From Odontesthes bonariensis (taxonomy: Eukaryota; Chordata; Actinopteri; Atheriniformes; Atherinopsidae), in contig NC_134528.1 in NCBI RefSeq assembly GCF_027942865.1, positions 27,401,732 to 27,465,731 of the forward strand: a DNA stretch of 64,000 bases. Reading direction: 5' to 3'. This document shows positions 1 to 12,082 of this stretch, in pieces (positions within the stretch are counted from its first letter, which is position 1; each line of letters opens with the position of its first letter). A program made the translations under genes and the position numbers. The notes under the pieces were generated by a model. It saw only the letters and a list, made by a program, of their open reading frames with translations, was not told the origin of the DNA and ran no database searches.

Positions 1-1078
1 GCCCCGAAGTATAATCAATGATCTTTAAATTCATGAGTTTGTGGGAGTCGAATCGAGTTTCCTGCCAGAAGGGCACTGGTTTCATCTCCTGTTTTACAGG
101 AAAACACATGTAAACTGTGAATGTCAAGATAACTGCTGTGTGTTTTTGACACTATATGCAGCTGAACAGAAACTTCCCTCTTTCCCTAAAACTACAGAGT
201 AAAAGCAGAACGGCAAACTCCGCAAACCCCAGGGCATAAATGTAACACTAAATTCACAGAGTGACACACTAAGCTTCGTCAATTCTTCATCAATTACTCC
301 AGCACTTCATGGTTTGTTATCAGAGTAAACACTGGAACTGGGTCCTGGGGAAATCCCTTTATATCAAAAACACTTCCAGGCTGCAGTATCCATTAATTTG
401 CTCTATTGTTGAAAATGAAGTAAGTAATCTCCCTATGGTGGAGCTGGTAACTAGGTCAGACCCACTCTGTATACAAACTCAATATAAATGCAGTAAGTCA
501 ATGTGAAAATTAAACAGAGGATCTGCTGTGTTGTGTATTTATGAGTGCACATGAACCAGCCTCGCCACATTTCTTTACTCACCTAAAAAACGAGGACATT
601 AAAGCAGGCATAAACACACCTGCAGCTCTCATGTTACATAAAACATCTCAACTCTGCACCTTAGGGACAAAACACTTTGCATACCATTCAAATCATCTGT
701 TTACTCTTCCTTCCCAACACACTGCACAGCCCCTCCTTTACTTCAGTGTACTCTTCCCACAACTATGAGACCTGAGGCTCAGCGCAACGCTGTTTTATTA
801 TCCACAAATGCCGGCCCGGGAGGAAAACTGTGTTGGTAGCTAATATTCATCAAGAACTTCATGGGCACAATGCTGCTACATACTGTATCATGGGTCAGTA
901 GATAACTACAAGCCATCACTATCAAAATGATAAATCCTTTTATTTTTGAGTATTGGGTTATTAAGTTACACATCTCATGTGAAAAAGCTTTATCGAAGTT
1001 GCCAATTTTTACTTGGGTGGACCTATTTCTGGTGTCGCATTCATCCAGGTCCGGGTAATTCTAAGAGCTAGAATGAGG
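1..1078. other. No gene recognised (non-coding)
   Basis: This stretch has only short open frames without recognisable domains or splice context. If the Caskin-like gene on the minus strand extends leftward, this would be intronic. Nothing else is seen here. Confidence 0.5.
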
Positions 1079-2080
1079 GCAACTGGACTTCTTATTTCTT
1101 GGCTCTTGAAGACATTTCACCTCTCGTCCGAAAATTGAACAAGCCTTTCAAATGAGAGGTGAAACGTCTTTAATGGCCCTGTCACACTGTTGCGTATGGC
1201 ACTAGCGTATGAAAATTATCACTCATACGCTGGTATACGCTGACATACGCTAGGGGGACGTTAGGCATAGGTTGTATACGTTTCAAGCACGCTGGCATAC
1301 GTTGGCATACGCTGAGGCAGGAATAAATTTTTGAACATGCTCAAAACTTTTGTGCGTATGGTTAATACGCTAGGCATACGCTGAATACGCTAGAGGTACG
1401 ATATAGGTACGTTACTGATAGGTCGAGAACGCTGGACATAAATTGCCATATGTTGGCATGAAGGTGTACCGTACAGCTAGCGTATTTATAGCCTCCGCCC
1501 GTCTGCCGCCTCCATCTCCGCCAGACGGGCGGAGATGGAGGCGGCAGGCAACCGACAATTCACGGGAGCGGTCAGGAGGAGGAGTTGGGGATCTTGATCG
1601 CTCAGAAGTATGTAACTCATCAGCCGCAGGTGCATCAGGCATTTCAGCAGGTTTGGGTGAGAATGATTCTTGTGTTTTTTTGCCTTTTCCTCGGCCCAGG
1701 GCCCGGGCAAACGACGATTGCTTCTTGGGAGGCATGATCGAGATGGATGTCTCGAGAGATGTTGATAGCGCGTCGCCTACTGCAATAATGGAGCAATGTG
1801 GAAAGGCTGCTGAGTTAATGGTGTTGCCCCTGGCAACCAATAGCGTCTTCTGCCAACATGGCCGACCTGCCGACCGGAGTCACGTGACTCCTCATTCTCA
1901 ATAGGCGCGTTGAAACGTACGCTGGGCATGCGCAGTTCATATGCTACTCATACGCTAGTCATTCTTTATTTTCAAGGACTTTTCGTGCGTATGATTAATT
2001 TTCATACGCAACTCATACGCTTCTCTCATACGCAACAGTGTGACAGGGCCTTAAGAACCAAGAAAAAGTAGATGCCAGTA
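1079..2080. repeat. Interspersed hairpin repeat split by a MITE
   Basis: The left part (1079-1169) contains a segment reading CTTGAAGACATTTCACCTC, answered in inverted orientation by GAGAGGTGAAACGTCTT just before the MITE at 1174. The sequence resumes after the MITE with AAGAACCAAGAAAAAGTAG. Joining the two flanks restores a continuous inverted repeat of a type I recall as common in teleost genomes. The class of the outer repeat is not identified. Confidence 0.5.
1174..2050. mobile_element. Non-autonomous DNA transposon (TTAA target site)
   Basis: Terminal inverted repeats GGCCCTGTCACACTGTTGCG and its complement bound an 877-bp element. TTAA occurs on both sides (1170-1173 and 2051-2054), as for piggyBac and Kolobok superfamilies. 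The subterminal regions are packed with the short repeat ATACGCT in both orientations. A central GC-rich overlapping palindrome lies near 1493-1547. A 142-aa minus-strand frame (1412-1840) contains a basic, Ser/Pro-rich stretch but no recognisable transposase domain. The superfamily is inferred from the target site only. Confidence 0.75.
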
Positions 2081-5000
2081 GATTAAGTTTCAGTGCCTTC
2101 TTCGGGGGAAAATTTAAAAACCTAAAATGGGCAACTATGCAAAGTTCTTTCAGAGAGGCTATAAATATCATCTTGATAATCATACATATCTGTGCATACA
2201 TCGGAGGGTAGCAAAGCATTCACATGATAGACTCTGAAGAAACCAGCTTAAAACATTGGGATTCAACATGGTTATATTAAAGGGTCAATAAAAGACACTT
2301 CGAAGGAAACCCTTAACTCAGTGCAAGTTGACTGAGACAGAAAGGCAGATACAAAATGCTTGGGGATATTTGACCATTTAGAATACTTGACTGATCCCAA
2401 ATGTTCAGCTCTGTAAAATTCACCCCGAAGGTTCAGAGTGAAGCTCGGGAGTACTTTGGATTATTAACTGCTCTGATAGGACTCCAAAGTACTACCTATC
2501 TACAAGAGTTGATTTGAGAGGTAAAATATCTATCTGATTAGCCCCTGGGTCCCGTGGTGCTCAAGGAAAGAAAAAAAAAAAAAAAAAGACGCTCAAATAT
2601 GCTAATATCTGGCTTCTCAGTGCAGTGACAGCAACGACAGACTCTGATTGGCATTAACTGGAACACGAGATCTGTGTGCACATTCTAATTTTCGATATGG
2701 CTGCTGCACTTTGGGCTACAAGCACATGCACAACTCACTTTTTCTTTTCAGAAAGTCCCACTTACCAAAGATACCAACTAGCTCTAGACTGACAGCATCT
2801 AAAAGTGGACAAAAAGAGGCAAGACTGAATCATTTTGACTGACTGCTCTACAGCTGGCAGCTCACATAAACGTGGTCAAGTTTGAATAAACTAGAATAAT
2901 TACCTTAGAAGTTAGGATTATTTGAGACTGTGTTCCACCACAGCCTGTAGGATACAGTGTAATACTATTGCCTCATGCTGTTGTAGTAAGAGGTTTGTCC
3001 CCTGAGAACTAGTGGTAGTTGGACTGGTTCAGAATGCACTGTGGCACCTCGAGGACTGAAGGTGAACACACCATCACTGCGTATGGGAAACTGGCTTTGA
3101 TCAGCTTGTTTCAATGGATGTTCCCACATTTAATGTTGTTTAAACACGGTATATGTAAGAATGGGAGGCTGGCGAGGTATCAGCTCAGAAGGCAACTTTT
3201 TTATTGGATGGCTTGATCTTAAAGTAAGAATGACTACAAGTCTTTCAATGGAGCAACATTTTAAATCATCAAGCAATTAAAAGCACACAAAAAAAAAACA
3301 CTGGATCAATTTCCTTAATTTTCTTTTCCTTAATCTTGGCTGTGTTGGTATCAACAACGCGTCCAATCCCAGAGGTATCCCAGAGGTATCCCAGAGTGTA
3401 ATGAGAGGAAACACGACACAGGTTCACCTGCCTGGAAATATTCTGTGTGTTTGTTACACAGCTTAGGTTGCTTCAATTATGGTGGTAAAAAGTTGTGTAC
3501 AGTGTCTGCTGTTAGCTTTGTTGTGACTTCACTGTTGTCTAATGTGATGCAAGTTGATCTCTAAACTGCCTTAATGCGACTTGAAGGCCTGGGCATCAAC
3601 AAACTGTTCACTCATTCCCATTCTGAAAATGGTGACAGTGCCACAGCCTTGAGGGCTTTTCCATTTACGCTGCTCAGGTCTAATAAACAATGATTGATTG
3701 AACATAGACTGATTTGCTCAGTGGCCCACTCCAGATAATTAATCATCATCTGATCACTGAACTTTCGCCAGACACCAGCAAGAGTTCACATCCTCCTACA
3801 CTGATGGAAAAGTCATCACATTTTTCATTAAACTTAAGAATATCAGCTCCATACATTGCTGTCCCTAAATATTGGGAAAATGGGATAGTACAACATCTAA
3901 TCAAACACCAAAATACTATGGCAGAAACCTACACCTGTAGCAGTAACAGTCATAATTAATACTAAACAAATCCAGCACTGTGGACAAAACAAGAGCTTTT
4001 TTAAGTAAGTCAAGTGACTACAAGTGAAACTAATAATAGATTGAACAGGCTTTTCAGTTTTACTCAAAAAAGCTGGATTCTTGTTAGTTTCTAACAAACT
4101 GATGGCCAAGGAAGTATAAAGTTTTGGATATCTGAAATGATGACTGTAGATGGAGGCAAATGTTATTGTGGAAATCCAGAATATTGATTTTTGTCTAGGA
4201 AGGACTGAATCCCATCTTCCATGCATCATTCAGTGTGGGCTACCTAACAAATGTTGAAAAAGGACCACTTGAGCTTTTTAAGGAGTTTTAGATATTTTAA
4301 ATTCAGTTTTAGCATGTACATTCAAAGTTGCGGCTATCTTTAAATGTAATTTGTACTTGTAAGAAGGTTACTGTTGACATCTTTACAGAAAAACTAGACA
4401 ATAGGGCTATATAGTTTTGCTATTGGGCTTCCCCTTCAGTTGTGGAATGTAACACCGCTGTCATAAAAACAAATATCTGTATGAGCTTTGGACGTGTACG
4501 CCATTGACATTAATTTGTTGTGATGAATAAGACGCAATTAAATGTCCACAAAAATGTCAAGCGACCGTAAAGCAAAACAGTGTGGCGCAGGGCAGCATCT
4601 CAGTGACCGGGCGCTCCAAGGTGGTTTCAGGCATGATTGTGCATAACAAATGTCATTGTACATCCAAACAAGTCAGAAGCACATAGTTTTAAGGTTCACA
4701 AACTTTTCTAATGTCTCTTTAATTACAATTCAAGCTAGTTACATAGAATTCTAACAAGGAGGAATGCTGCATGTCTGTTGGCATTGCACACATGAGCATT
4801 CGCTCAGCACCTACCCTTCTGCTGACACACTTTTTCTTTTCCCAATTGATTGATCAATTTCACAGGTACACAAGGTAAAAAGGTAAGTTTCACAAGGTAA
4901 CTTCAAAATATGCCTTAAGCTCTTTCTTTTTTTTTTTTTTTTAAATAGTCCTCATCATATTTATTATGAAACAGCAGGAGGGAGGGAGAGTCTAACATGA

Positions 5001-5640
5001 GCCTGTCACACAATCATAATACAGGTAGAAACCATTGTTATGATCATGTGTGTGTGTACTGGAATGTGTTTTGGTGAAGTCTTCTTCTTCCAACTTGGAG
5101 TTTTGTTAATTTCTGATGGTGCTACTGGTACACGAAACACACAGCACTACTTCTTTGCAACATCTTTACCACATAAACTGTGAGACGGTTTTGTGTCTGA
5201 AGAAGATCTTTTTCTTGCTGCTCCTGTTTCCATATCTTATTGTCATTATTGACACGGGATGGTCGTGGGTCGTGTCACAGGAGGCTCTGAATTCTTGTTT
5301 CTTTAAAGCTCAAAGTGTGAAGTTAAGCAAGAGAACGGCAAAGTACAACCCCCCCCCCCACCACCACCACCACACACACACCTTAAATTTGATAACAAAT
5401 TTAAACCCAAACACCTGAAAACATTTGCAGGGCATGTAGAGGCAGGGTAAACCACAGTGACAGTCTGAATGCTACATTCATGCACCTGGCTGACTGGCAG
5501 CTTATTTTTTTAGTAACTGCAGAAAAGAAAATAACTAAATGAAGATGAGTTCAACACCCAACTGAGTGCAGCCTGAAGCCAGTGACAAAAGGTTGGTTAT
5601 GCTAAGATTAAATGATGCAAACTGCAACCACAAACTCAAA
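2081..5640. other. No gene recognised; diverged repeat at 4250-4530
   Basis: No coding exon is recognised. The part around 4420-4530 resembles 30870-30965: both have a CCTTCAGT- or CCTACAGT-like block followed by TAACACCG and a similar tail. This indicates an old interspersed repeat of unknown class. An A- and T-rich run near 4930 and a C-rich/CA tract near 5349-5380 are low complexity. Confidence 0.4.
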
Positions 5641-5646
5641 AAAATA

Positions 5647-5647
<1 letters not shown>

Positions 5648-5699
<52 letters not shown>
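5648..5699. repeat. (CA)n microsatellite
   Basis: About 26 uninterrupted CA units. Open frames reading Val-Cys repeats through it on the other strand are artefacts. Confidence 0.97.
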
Positions 5700-5702
<3 letters not shown>

Positions 5703-5789
5703 TGCGCGATAAGTAAGTAATTCCTTTGGTAAATTCCGCAGCAATCCTAGACAGCTACCCCATCTGTCATGGAAGGAAAAGGTTCAGGA

Positions 5790-5792
<3 letters not shown>

Positions 5793-5823
<31 letters not shown>
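5793..5823. repeat. (TG)n microsatellite
   Basis: About 15 TG units, about 95 bp from the CA tract and in the complementary orientation. The two tracts could pair with each other. Confidence 0.95.
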
Positions 5824-5824
<1 letters not shown>

Positions 5825-6779
5825 TACAGAGCAAGAGCAGGTGAACTCGAAAGCCGTTCACAGACTACTTGGCCGCAACCCAGCTGTCTGGTCTAATCAG
5901 TCTTCCACTTTATTAGCTTGTTAGTCGCTTAGCTAATGGGCTAACTACAATACACTGCAACCACAGACTGACAACTCAGATGAGTCACGAGTTAAAGAGC
6001 TGAAAAAATTTACATAGAGGTAACACATAGGCAACAGCTCAATTTGTACACATGCTAACACGTGTGTACAAATGTGCCTCTAGGTAATCTTAAATCTAAC
6101 AGACTTCTAATCTGACTTTAGGCCAGATGGGTTGTCCCTATTTCAAGGTACGAGATCCAGGGAGGTGGAGGTAGAGATTGTCAGAGAGACGGCAGGAGCA
6201 GTAGTAGCTTGCCAGCAATTGGACGCAGGGTGAAGCAATTAGCTCTGATTGGTGCAAAATGAAAGATTACACCGAAATTTTTAAGGTACACTAATTGCAT
6301 GCTATAATCCATTTGTTTAATGTGTATCCAAACACAGATGTAGAAATATGCTGTTTGTGTGGGAGCTAGGTGTTGTAATTCTACATATACAGAACAATAC
6401 GTGATCCATCCAACAAGCCTTGAGCATTTTGCATCATCACCTCAAGTAGGCCTGAAATAACTGGAATGTTTTAGTGGTTGTTCTTCATTAGATTGAAGCA
6501 ATGGAAATAAATTATGTGAAATTGTTAGATTTACAACATATTTTTACTGTTAAACCATATCAGGACACCAGATTTGTGCCATGCTGATTCCTTGTGCAAA
6601 GTTAGGCTCACCACAGCTGGAAAAATTTGATGTGTCAGAGTGTCAAAGTATGCACAAATAGAATATGAGATCAGGAATATATATATAAATAAATGTGTGT
6701 GCAATTTTGATTGATCATATGCAATTTTCCTGGAAGTCAAAATGTCCAAGCAGTCTCTTAAATTCAGTGTGGTGTGTTA
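5824..6779. other. No gene recognised
   Basis: AT-rich non-coding sequence with no recognisable exon, RNA gene or transposon terminus. Confidence 0.4.
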
Positions 6780-7212
6780 TGGCCCTTTTTGACTAAGTGC
6801 CTACGCGGCTTGACTTTCCATTAGGTAGTAGCACCTGGTAACAGGTAAATTTTTAGCACCTACTCGCCTGGGGTACCAAGGGAGTCGAGTCGAGCCAGAA
6901 ATGTAACATCTTCTGACTGCAGGCCACTGATTGGCCAGGGAGTAACGTCGCTGGATGAGTCGTGACAGCAACTCCTTCACAAGAACCCCACCATTTTTTA
7001 AAAACCTGGCAACACAGCTCAATGCGATTTTATTATTTCTGTGATCGTCAGCAGTAAATGGCAGCACACAAAGCCATAGACCGAGCAGCAGGTATACCAT
7101 CGCCCCAATGTCCTCCATTGTAGTGTCGTGTTTGTATCATATACAAATGACATAAAATTACCTAAACCAAGTAGTGTCGAGTCGAGTCTAGTTGAGTCGA
7201 GTAGGTAGAAAA
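6780..7212 (-). repeat. Interspersed repeat with small ORF (possible Harbinger relic)
   Basis: The right end carries repeated GTCGAGT/TCGAGT motifs (about 7172-7204). The left part carries related GACT/GAGTCGAGTCGAG motifs (6891-6905). A 105-aa minus-strand frame (6801-7118) starts MEDIGAMVYLLLGLWLC. A short hydrophobic N-terminal frame followed by a stop is also seen in the AGCCGC-ended elements of this window, so a shared Harbinger-type origin is possible. That link is inference; no catalytic domain is present. Confidence 0.4.
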
Positions 7213-8672
7213 ATTAGACAGGTTAGAGCAATTTGCTTTAGTTGAATTCTGATCAATTTGTTACTCTGAAAGCAAATGGACCAACCAAGAGATACTTTTA
7301 ATAGCAGATATGTCACCTTGAATTAAGAAAAAAAAAAAAAAACTCAATGATTATTCTAGTTGCTGTGAACTATCTTGAAAGTCATCTTACAGTGAATGAG
7401 AACAGTTGAGGATTTTCTTTTTTTAAAAGCCAGTGTAAACACAAACCAGTTAACACATAATGTGTGAACAGCCAGGTTTCCACTTATATTTTTCATCTGC
7501 ATTTATGAGGTGTGAGTAAGTAAAGGCGAATGGGAAAAAAAATCGATCTAACAATCAATCAAAGTAAAAAAAACTTCTACTTATGTCCAGAAAGTTTATG
7601 TGCTCATTTTTTTATTTTTATTTTTTTGTCTGTTTTGCATAAGACTCGATGTCCATTGGGGTTAATGGAAATCATTTTTGGAATCACCTCCATCCTTCCA
7701 ACGATTAAAATGCTGTGATTCACAAGCTGTTTCCTGTCTGAGCTGGCAAAAAACTGACCAGACTGACCAGCATCCTCAGATAATATAAAATATCCCACGT
7801 ATTCCCTGATATGAATGTAATTCCTGAAAAGCAGCTCTCTTCATTTTCCTCTCGAGGATGTCCACCACTGTTGTTGTTTTTTTTCCTACTGAAGTTAGAT
7901 TAAGAAGATTAAGATTAACTAGAAACGCTGCTACTGTATCCTTTTAATCCATGCCAAATTAACCAAAACACAAGTCTATAAAAAGCCCCAACAAACATCA
8001 TGTACTTCTTCAAATACTTACAGATTTTTTTTTATTTATTTCATCAGGGCTTTAGCACAGCAATATGCATAGTGAAGATGGGACATCCTGCAAATGAAGA
8101 TACAGAGGAACAATAACTTAATATAGAAAAGTCATTAATGATTAATCCCAAAGAAAACACTGAGTGGACTATTAAATTCTGCTTTTGAAGTGTTAAAAGA
8201 ATTCTTGAACAAGTGCCCAGTTTACTGCAGTGGCTTTGATGGATGTTGAAACAAGCAGTCCTATAACTGACAATGATCAAATGTTCAAGATAAATCTCTG
8301 TGGCATTCCTGTGCATATGACAATTCTTTGAATGGCAGAAAAACTGATCAACAAGTAAATATTCATATCTACTGACCTTTTACCATAGTAGTTGGCAAAG
8401 GGCTCCACAGCTTTTGCCTCTCCTTTACACTCACAATAACGGCAGTGGAGCTGACGAGCTTATTTGCTATAGGGAGAAAAGTGTGGTTCAGTGTTTTGTC
8501 CCAGGACATTTCAGGATGGGGACGGAAGGCACCAAGGATTGAACCATCAATCGTATGAGTGGGGTTTTTACTTTGTTAAAAGATCACTTGTTGTCTATTT
8601 AACATCAAAGTAAGCGTTTTTTTTTTAAACTATTGGTCAGTTTAAGAAGACATTTTGAATGATGGTTGGTTG
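7213..8672. other. No gene recognised
   Basis: Non-coding sequence with poly-A runs (7328-7341) and poly-T runs. No recognisable exon or transposon terminus. Confidence 0.4.
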
Positions 8673-8876
8673 GTTTAGATCAGGGGTGGGCAATTAATTT
8701 CTTCTGGGGGCCGCATGAAAAATCTGAAATGTGTTGGAGGGCCGAGCCAGCAATGACTCAAATTTAATATTGACTTAGGTTTTCTCATTATATTTCTTTT
8801 TATAATAAAATATTTAAATCAGATTATTTTGGTAATAAATAAGAATATTTAAATATTTATAAACATGAATTGTGGT

Positions 8877-10058
8877 TTAGGTTGAAGTGAGAATTAATAC
8901 TAATTCTATCAAATTAATAGTTAATAACAGTTGCAGTTTAACATTTAGTTCATCCATCTGAGCAGTCACATCAACAGTAAAAGCAAGATCTGCCAGCCAG
9001 TCTGCCTCTGAAAGCTGAGGGATGGCATGTCCCTTCCTCACACAGAACGCCTGAATCTCCTCTCTCAGGTCCCAGAAGCTTTTCAGCACTTTCCCCAGAC
9101 TCAGCCACCTGACGGCTGTGTGGTAGCTTAGGTCACGGTGGTCAGTCTCAGTTTCTTCTAAAAGTGAAACAAACTGTCTATGATTCAGTGCCCTTGATCT
9201 GATAACAACGTGATTCACTTGTAACACTGACTTGCATAACACTTCCTGATGTATAATACAATGAAAAAAAGTTAATTTCTGCTCAGAGTTCATTTCTGCC
9301 ACTTTGTCCTGGATTCGCTTTAACAGACCAACTTTTTTTCCTGTGAGATTTGGACACCCATATGTTGTCACGCCCACCAGTTTGTCCCATTTCAGCCCCA
9401 AGCTTTCGAGTCATGCATTTACCTCAGCTAAGACATCACTCCCCATTGTTGTCCCTTTCATTGACCGCATGTCTGCCAGCTCCTCCGTGATTCTGAAGTC
9501 TGCATTGATCCCGCGCATGAAGATGAGCAGCTGGGCAGTGCCCCGTATATCACAGCTCTCATCCAAAGCCAGGGAAAAGTACTCTAAGTCATTCACGCTG
9601 TCTTTCAGTTGTAGCACCAGGTTTTTCGCGATGTCCTCAATCCTCCTCGTTATGGTGCGGCGTGAGAGGGAGCCGTTCTCAAAAGCGTCTTTTTTCTCTG
9701 GACATATTAGCGCAGAAGAGTCCACCAAACACTCCTTAATGAACTCTCCATCAGAGAAGGGTTTGCTCTTTCTAGCAATCTTGTGTGAAATAACAAAACT
9801 TGTCTTGACTGCAGCACCTCTGGATGGCAAACGTTTTGTAAAAAGTGTTTGTTGAGATTGCAGCTTGGCGAGCAACACAGACGACTCAGCTGCGTGCTCT
9901 TTCTCTGAAAAGTTATTGTATTTCTCCCCGTGTTTAGTCACGTAGTGACGGTGGATATTATACTCCTTTAACACAGCCACTGACACACCACCGACTAAAC
10001 ACACAGCTTTACTGTAAACAAATATTTCGCTGTCCATGCCTTGTTGAAAACACGGCAT
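8877..10058 (-). pseudogene. hAT transposase, GTF2IRD2/ZBED-like, broken
   Basis: A DNA transposase of the hAT class, of the kind often annotated in fish as GTF2IRD2-like or ZBED-like. Two open stretches lie in the same frame: 9411-10058 (215 aa, start MPCFQQGMD) and 8877-9401. They are separated by an in-frame TGA at 9411-9413, where a Cys codon (TGC or TGT) would be the simplest ancestor. Visible family features are the N-terminal HYVTKHGEKY zinc-finger-like end, FSLALDESCDIRGTAQLLIF with the first catalytic Asp region, KLVGVTTYGCPN and the later DLSYHTAVRWLSLGKVL segment. The C-terminal dimerisation region is missing, so the copy is also internally truncated. It should not be an active gene. 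Confidence 0.88.
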
Positions 10059-10250
10059 TCTGAATCATCTTTTCTTTATTTACCGTGAGACGACATTTTG
10101 TGTGGATCAGGGATTCGGATGCTAGCCACCTGTCACTTGTCACTGTCACTTATGCGTGCATTCATAAACAATGCGTCAGGCCCTTTCAAAATAAAAGACA
10201 GCAGCATCGCATGCACACCAAAATCCGTTTTTATTTTTGACTGGAGGGGG

Positions 10251-10310
10251 CAGGGAGGCGCGGGCCAGGGAGGCGCGGGCCAGGGAGGCGCGGGCCAGGG
10301 AGGCGCGGGC
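10251..10310. repeat. 15-bp tandem repeat, four copies
   Basis: The unit CAGGGAGGCGCGGGC occurs four times in perfect tandem, followed by a degenerate fifth unit. It lies near the 5' end of the hAT transposase strand, between the terminus and the coding part, and is very GC-rich. Confidence 0.95.
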
Positions 10311-10377
10311 CGGACAGGGACGGGCAATGGGCCGTATCTGGCCCGCGGGCCGTAAAATGCCCAGGTCTGGTTTAGAT

Positions 10378-11660
10378 GAAACATCTCAGCAAATATAGGA
10401 TGGATTTCCAGTCATTTTAATACAGTCATTCATGGTCTTAAAAGATTAAACAATCAATCAATCAATATTGAGGTCAGTTTTACTTCTACAAGTAATCCTT
10501 CTGTTTATAGACCTTTACACATGTAGCCAACAATCAACCACTGATGAACATTAATCTATGTCTTTTCAGTGTGTAATACACATCGTCCGCACTGTCAGAC
10601 CTGTCTACAGATGGGGGTTTTTGTTTTGTTTGTTTGTTTTTGCCAATTTAGTATGCCGCGTGCCGCTGCAGCAAAGCTCATTCACTCCGTGCTCTGTGAC
10701 GGTCGGCTATCTTTACACGGAGTTTGCTACTGCTAGTTTTGTGCAACATGGCAATTTGGAAATTCGCAATAACAAACCATGTTGGAAGCAAATTCCATGT
10801 AAAGATGTTGCTTTGGCAGCGCGTGTCAATGACGTCATCCCAGTAGACATGTGTGTAGAAAGCCCCTGATAGCCCCCAATAACAACAACACGGCAGCTCT
10901 GAACTAACAATAGTGCAATAGTACGCATTCATTCATTCGTCTTAAAGTATTGGTGAAATAAAGACAAATAATGCCTTCTTTAGATGCTGTATTGTCAATG
11001 CCCTGTTCTCTCCCGTTATATGGATATACGCGGATCTCGAGTGATCTAAATAGAGTTTTCTTTCACCAAACTGAGTAGATGAACGTATTTTATGCCAGAA
11101 AAATTGTACAGCTTTAAAAAAAACTAACTTCCCCTTTAATTTTATTATCTTTATCTGCTGAGGGTACCAGGCCTTTATTAGAGCCAGACCTTTATCTTTA
11201 ATTCTCATTGTGATTGGTATGATTTGTCATAGTCTTCTACAAAGCCTTATCTATCAATGCCTAAAAATAAAATCTGTACACATAAACCATCCTCATTTCC
11301 ACATGTCTTCATATGCGCAGTTGGAAGTTTATTCATTCCCCATAATCAATAATAGGCAAGGCTTTTTCCCCCTCTGCAATTTGCCTCAATTGCACATTAA
11401 AAACGTTTAACTTTAGAGGAGTATTTTCAAGAGAGACTGCTCTGTGCGCCAGGAAGTTGGATAAACGAAGTAGGGAACGTGCTAACAAACTGTGAGCTTG
11501 ACTAGCTGCATCGAATCAAAATCCCTTCTGAATCCAACTGGATCAAAACCTTGCTTTTCTTGGCATGGCTTTTACTGTGAAATGTGCATGCAAAAAAATT
11601 TGCAACAGATTACTGGACTCATCCAAAACGGTTCAGAATTAATTGATTAAATGACTACAC
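10378..11660. other. No gene recognised
   Basis: Non-coding. A block at 10640-10900 is GC-richer and includes TGACGTCA (10829-10836), the palindromic CRE sequence, but there is no associated exon, so it could equally be part of an unrecognised repeat. Confidence 0.35.
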
Positions 11661-11667
11661 TGTGCCC

Positions 11668-11880
11668 CTCTGTAGAATCGCCACCTTAATGTGGTGGCGG
11701 GGTTTAAGTATCCCCGTGATCCTGCGAGCTGTGTTGTCGGGGGCATTAGCCCCTGGTAGGGTCTCCCATGGAAATTGGTCTCAGGGGAGGGGTCAGACTA
11801 AGAGCGATTTAAGACCTCGATGGAGAGGCACCAGACAACAAAAGTCACCTCGCCTGGAAGTCTCCTGAACCTGTTGCCTC
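11668..11880 (+). repeat. Interspersed repeat, class not determined
   Basis: A conserved-looking block starting near GCCACCTTAATGTGGTGGCG and running to about 11880. I recognise it as resembling a dispersed repeat in fish genomes but cannot assign it to a class. The first 20 bases form a short palindrome (CCACCTTAATGTGGTGG). Confidence 0.4.
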
Positions 11881-12082
11881 TGCGACCCAACCTCAGATAA
11901 GCGGATGACAATTGATGAATGGACTCCGGTGTATGATAATATGTAGCTGTGACAAATACTTAATGCCAGTACAACAAAAAATGAAAAACAGCATGATTAT
12001 TTAATTGAACTGATTAGATGCAATATAGGTGCCAAAAATTTGCATTTGTAATCATAGTATGCACACTAAAATGAGGTATGCA

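Larger units (their letters stand above)
8681..10369 (-). mobile_element. hAT (Charlie-like) transposon, complete ends
   Basis: Termini are CAGGGGTGGGCA on the left and TGCCCAGGTCTG on the right, an imperfect inverted pair of hAT-Charlie type. The element is flanked by an exact 8-bp target duplication GTTTAGAT (8673-8680 and 10370-10377), which is diagnostic for hAT. It is 1689 bp long and carries one broken transposase frame on the minus strand. Confidence 0.92.

Noticed and set aside
1193..1420. Repeated CATACGCT units suggesting a CRISPR-like array
   Set aside because: Units are short, irregular, in both orientations and subterminal within a DNA transposon; the genome is eukaryotic.
1412..1904. 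Overlapping plus and minus frames of about 150 aa
   Set aside because: Open on both strands because of a GC-rich palindromic segment within a MITE; no transposase motif.
8877..10058. Domesticated GTF2IRD2-like host gene
   Set aside because: In-frame stop, missing C-terminus and intact transposon ends with target duplications show it is a transposon copy.
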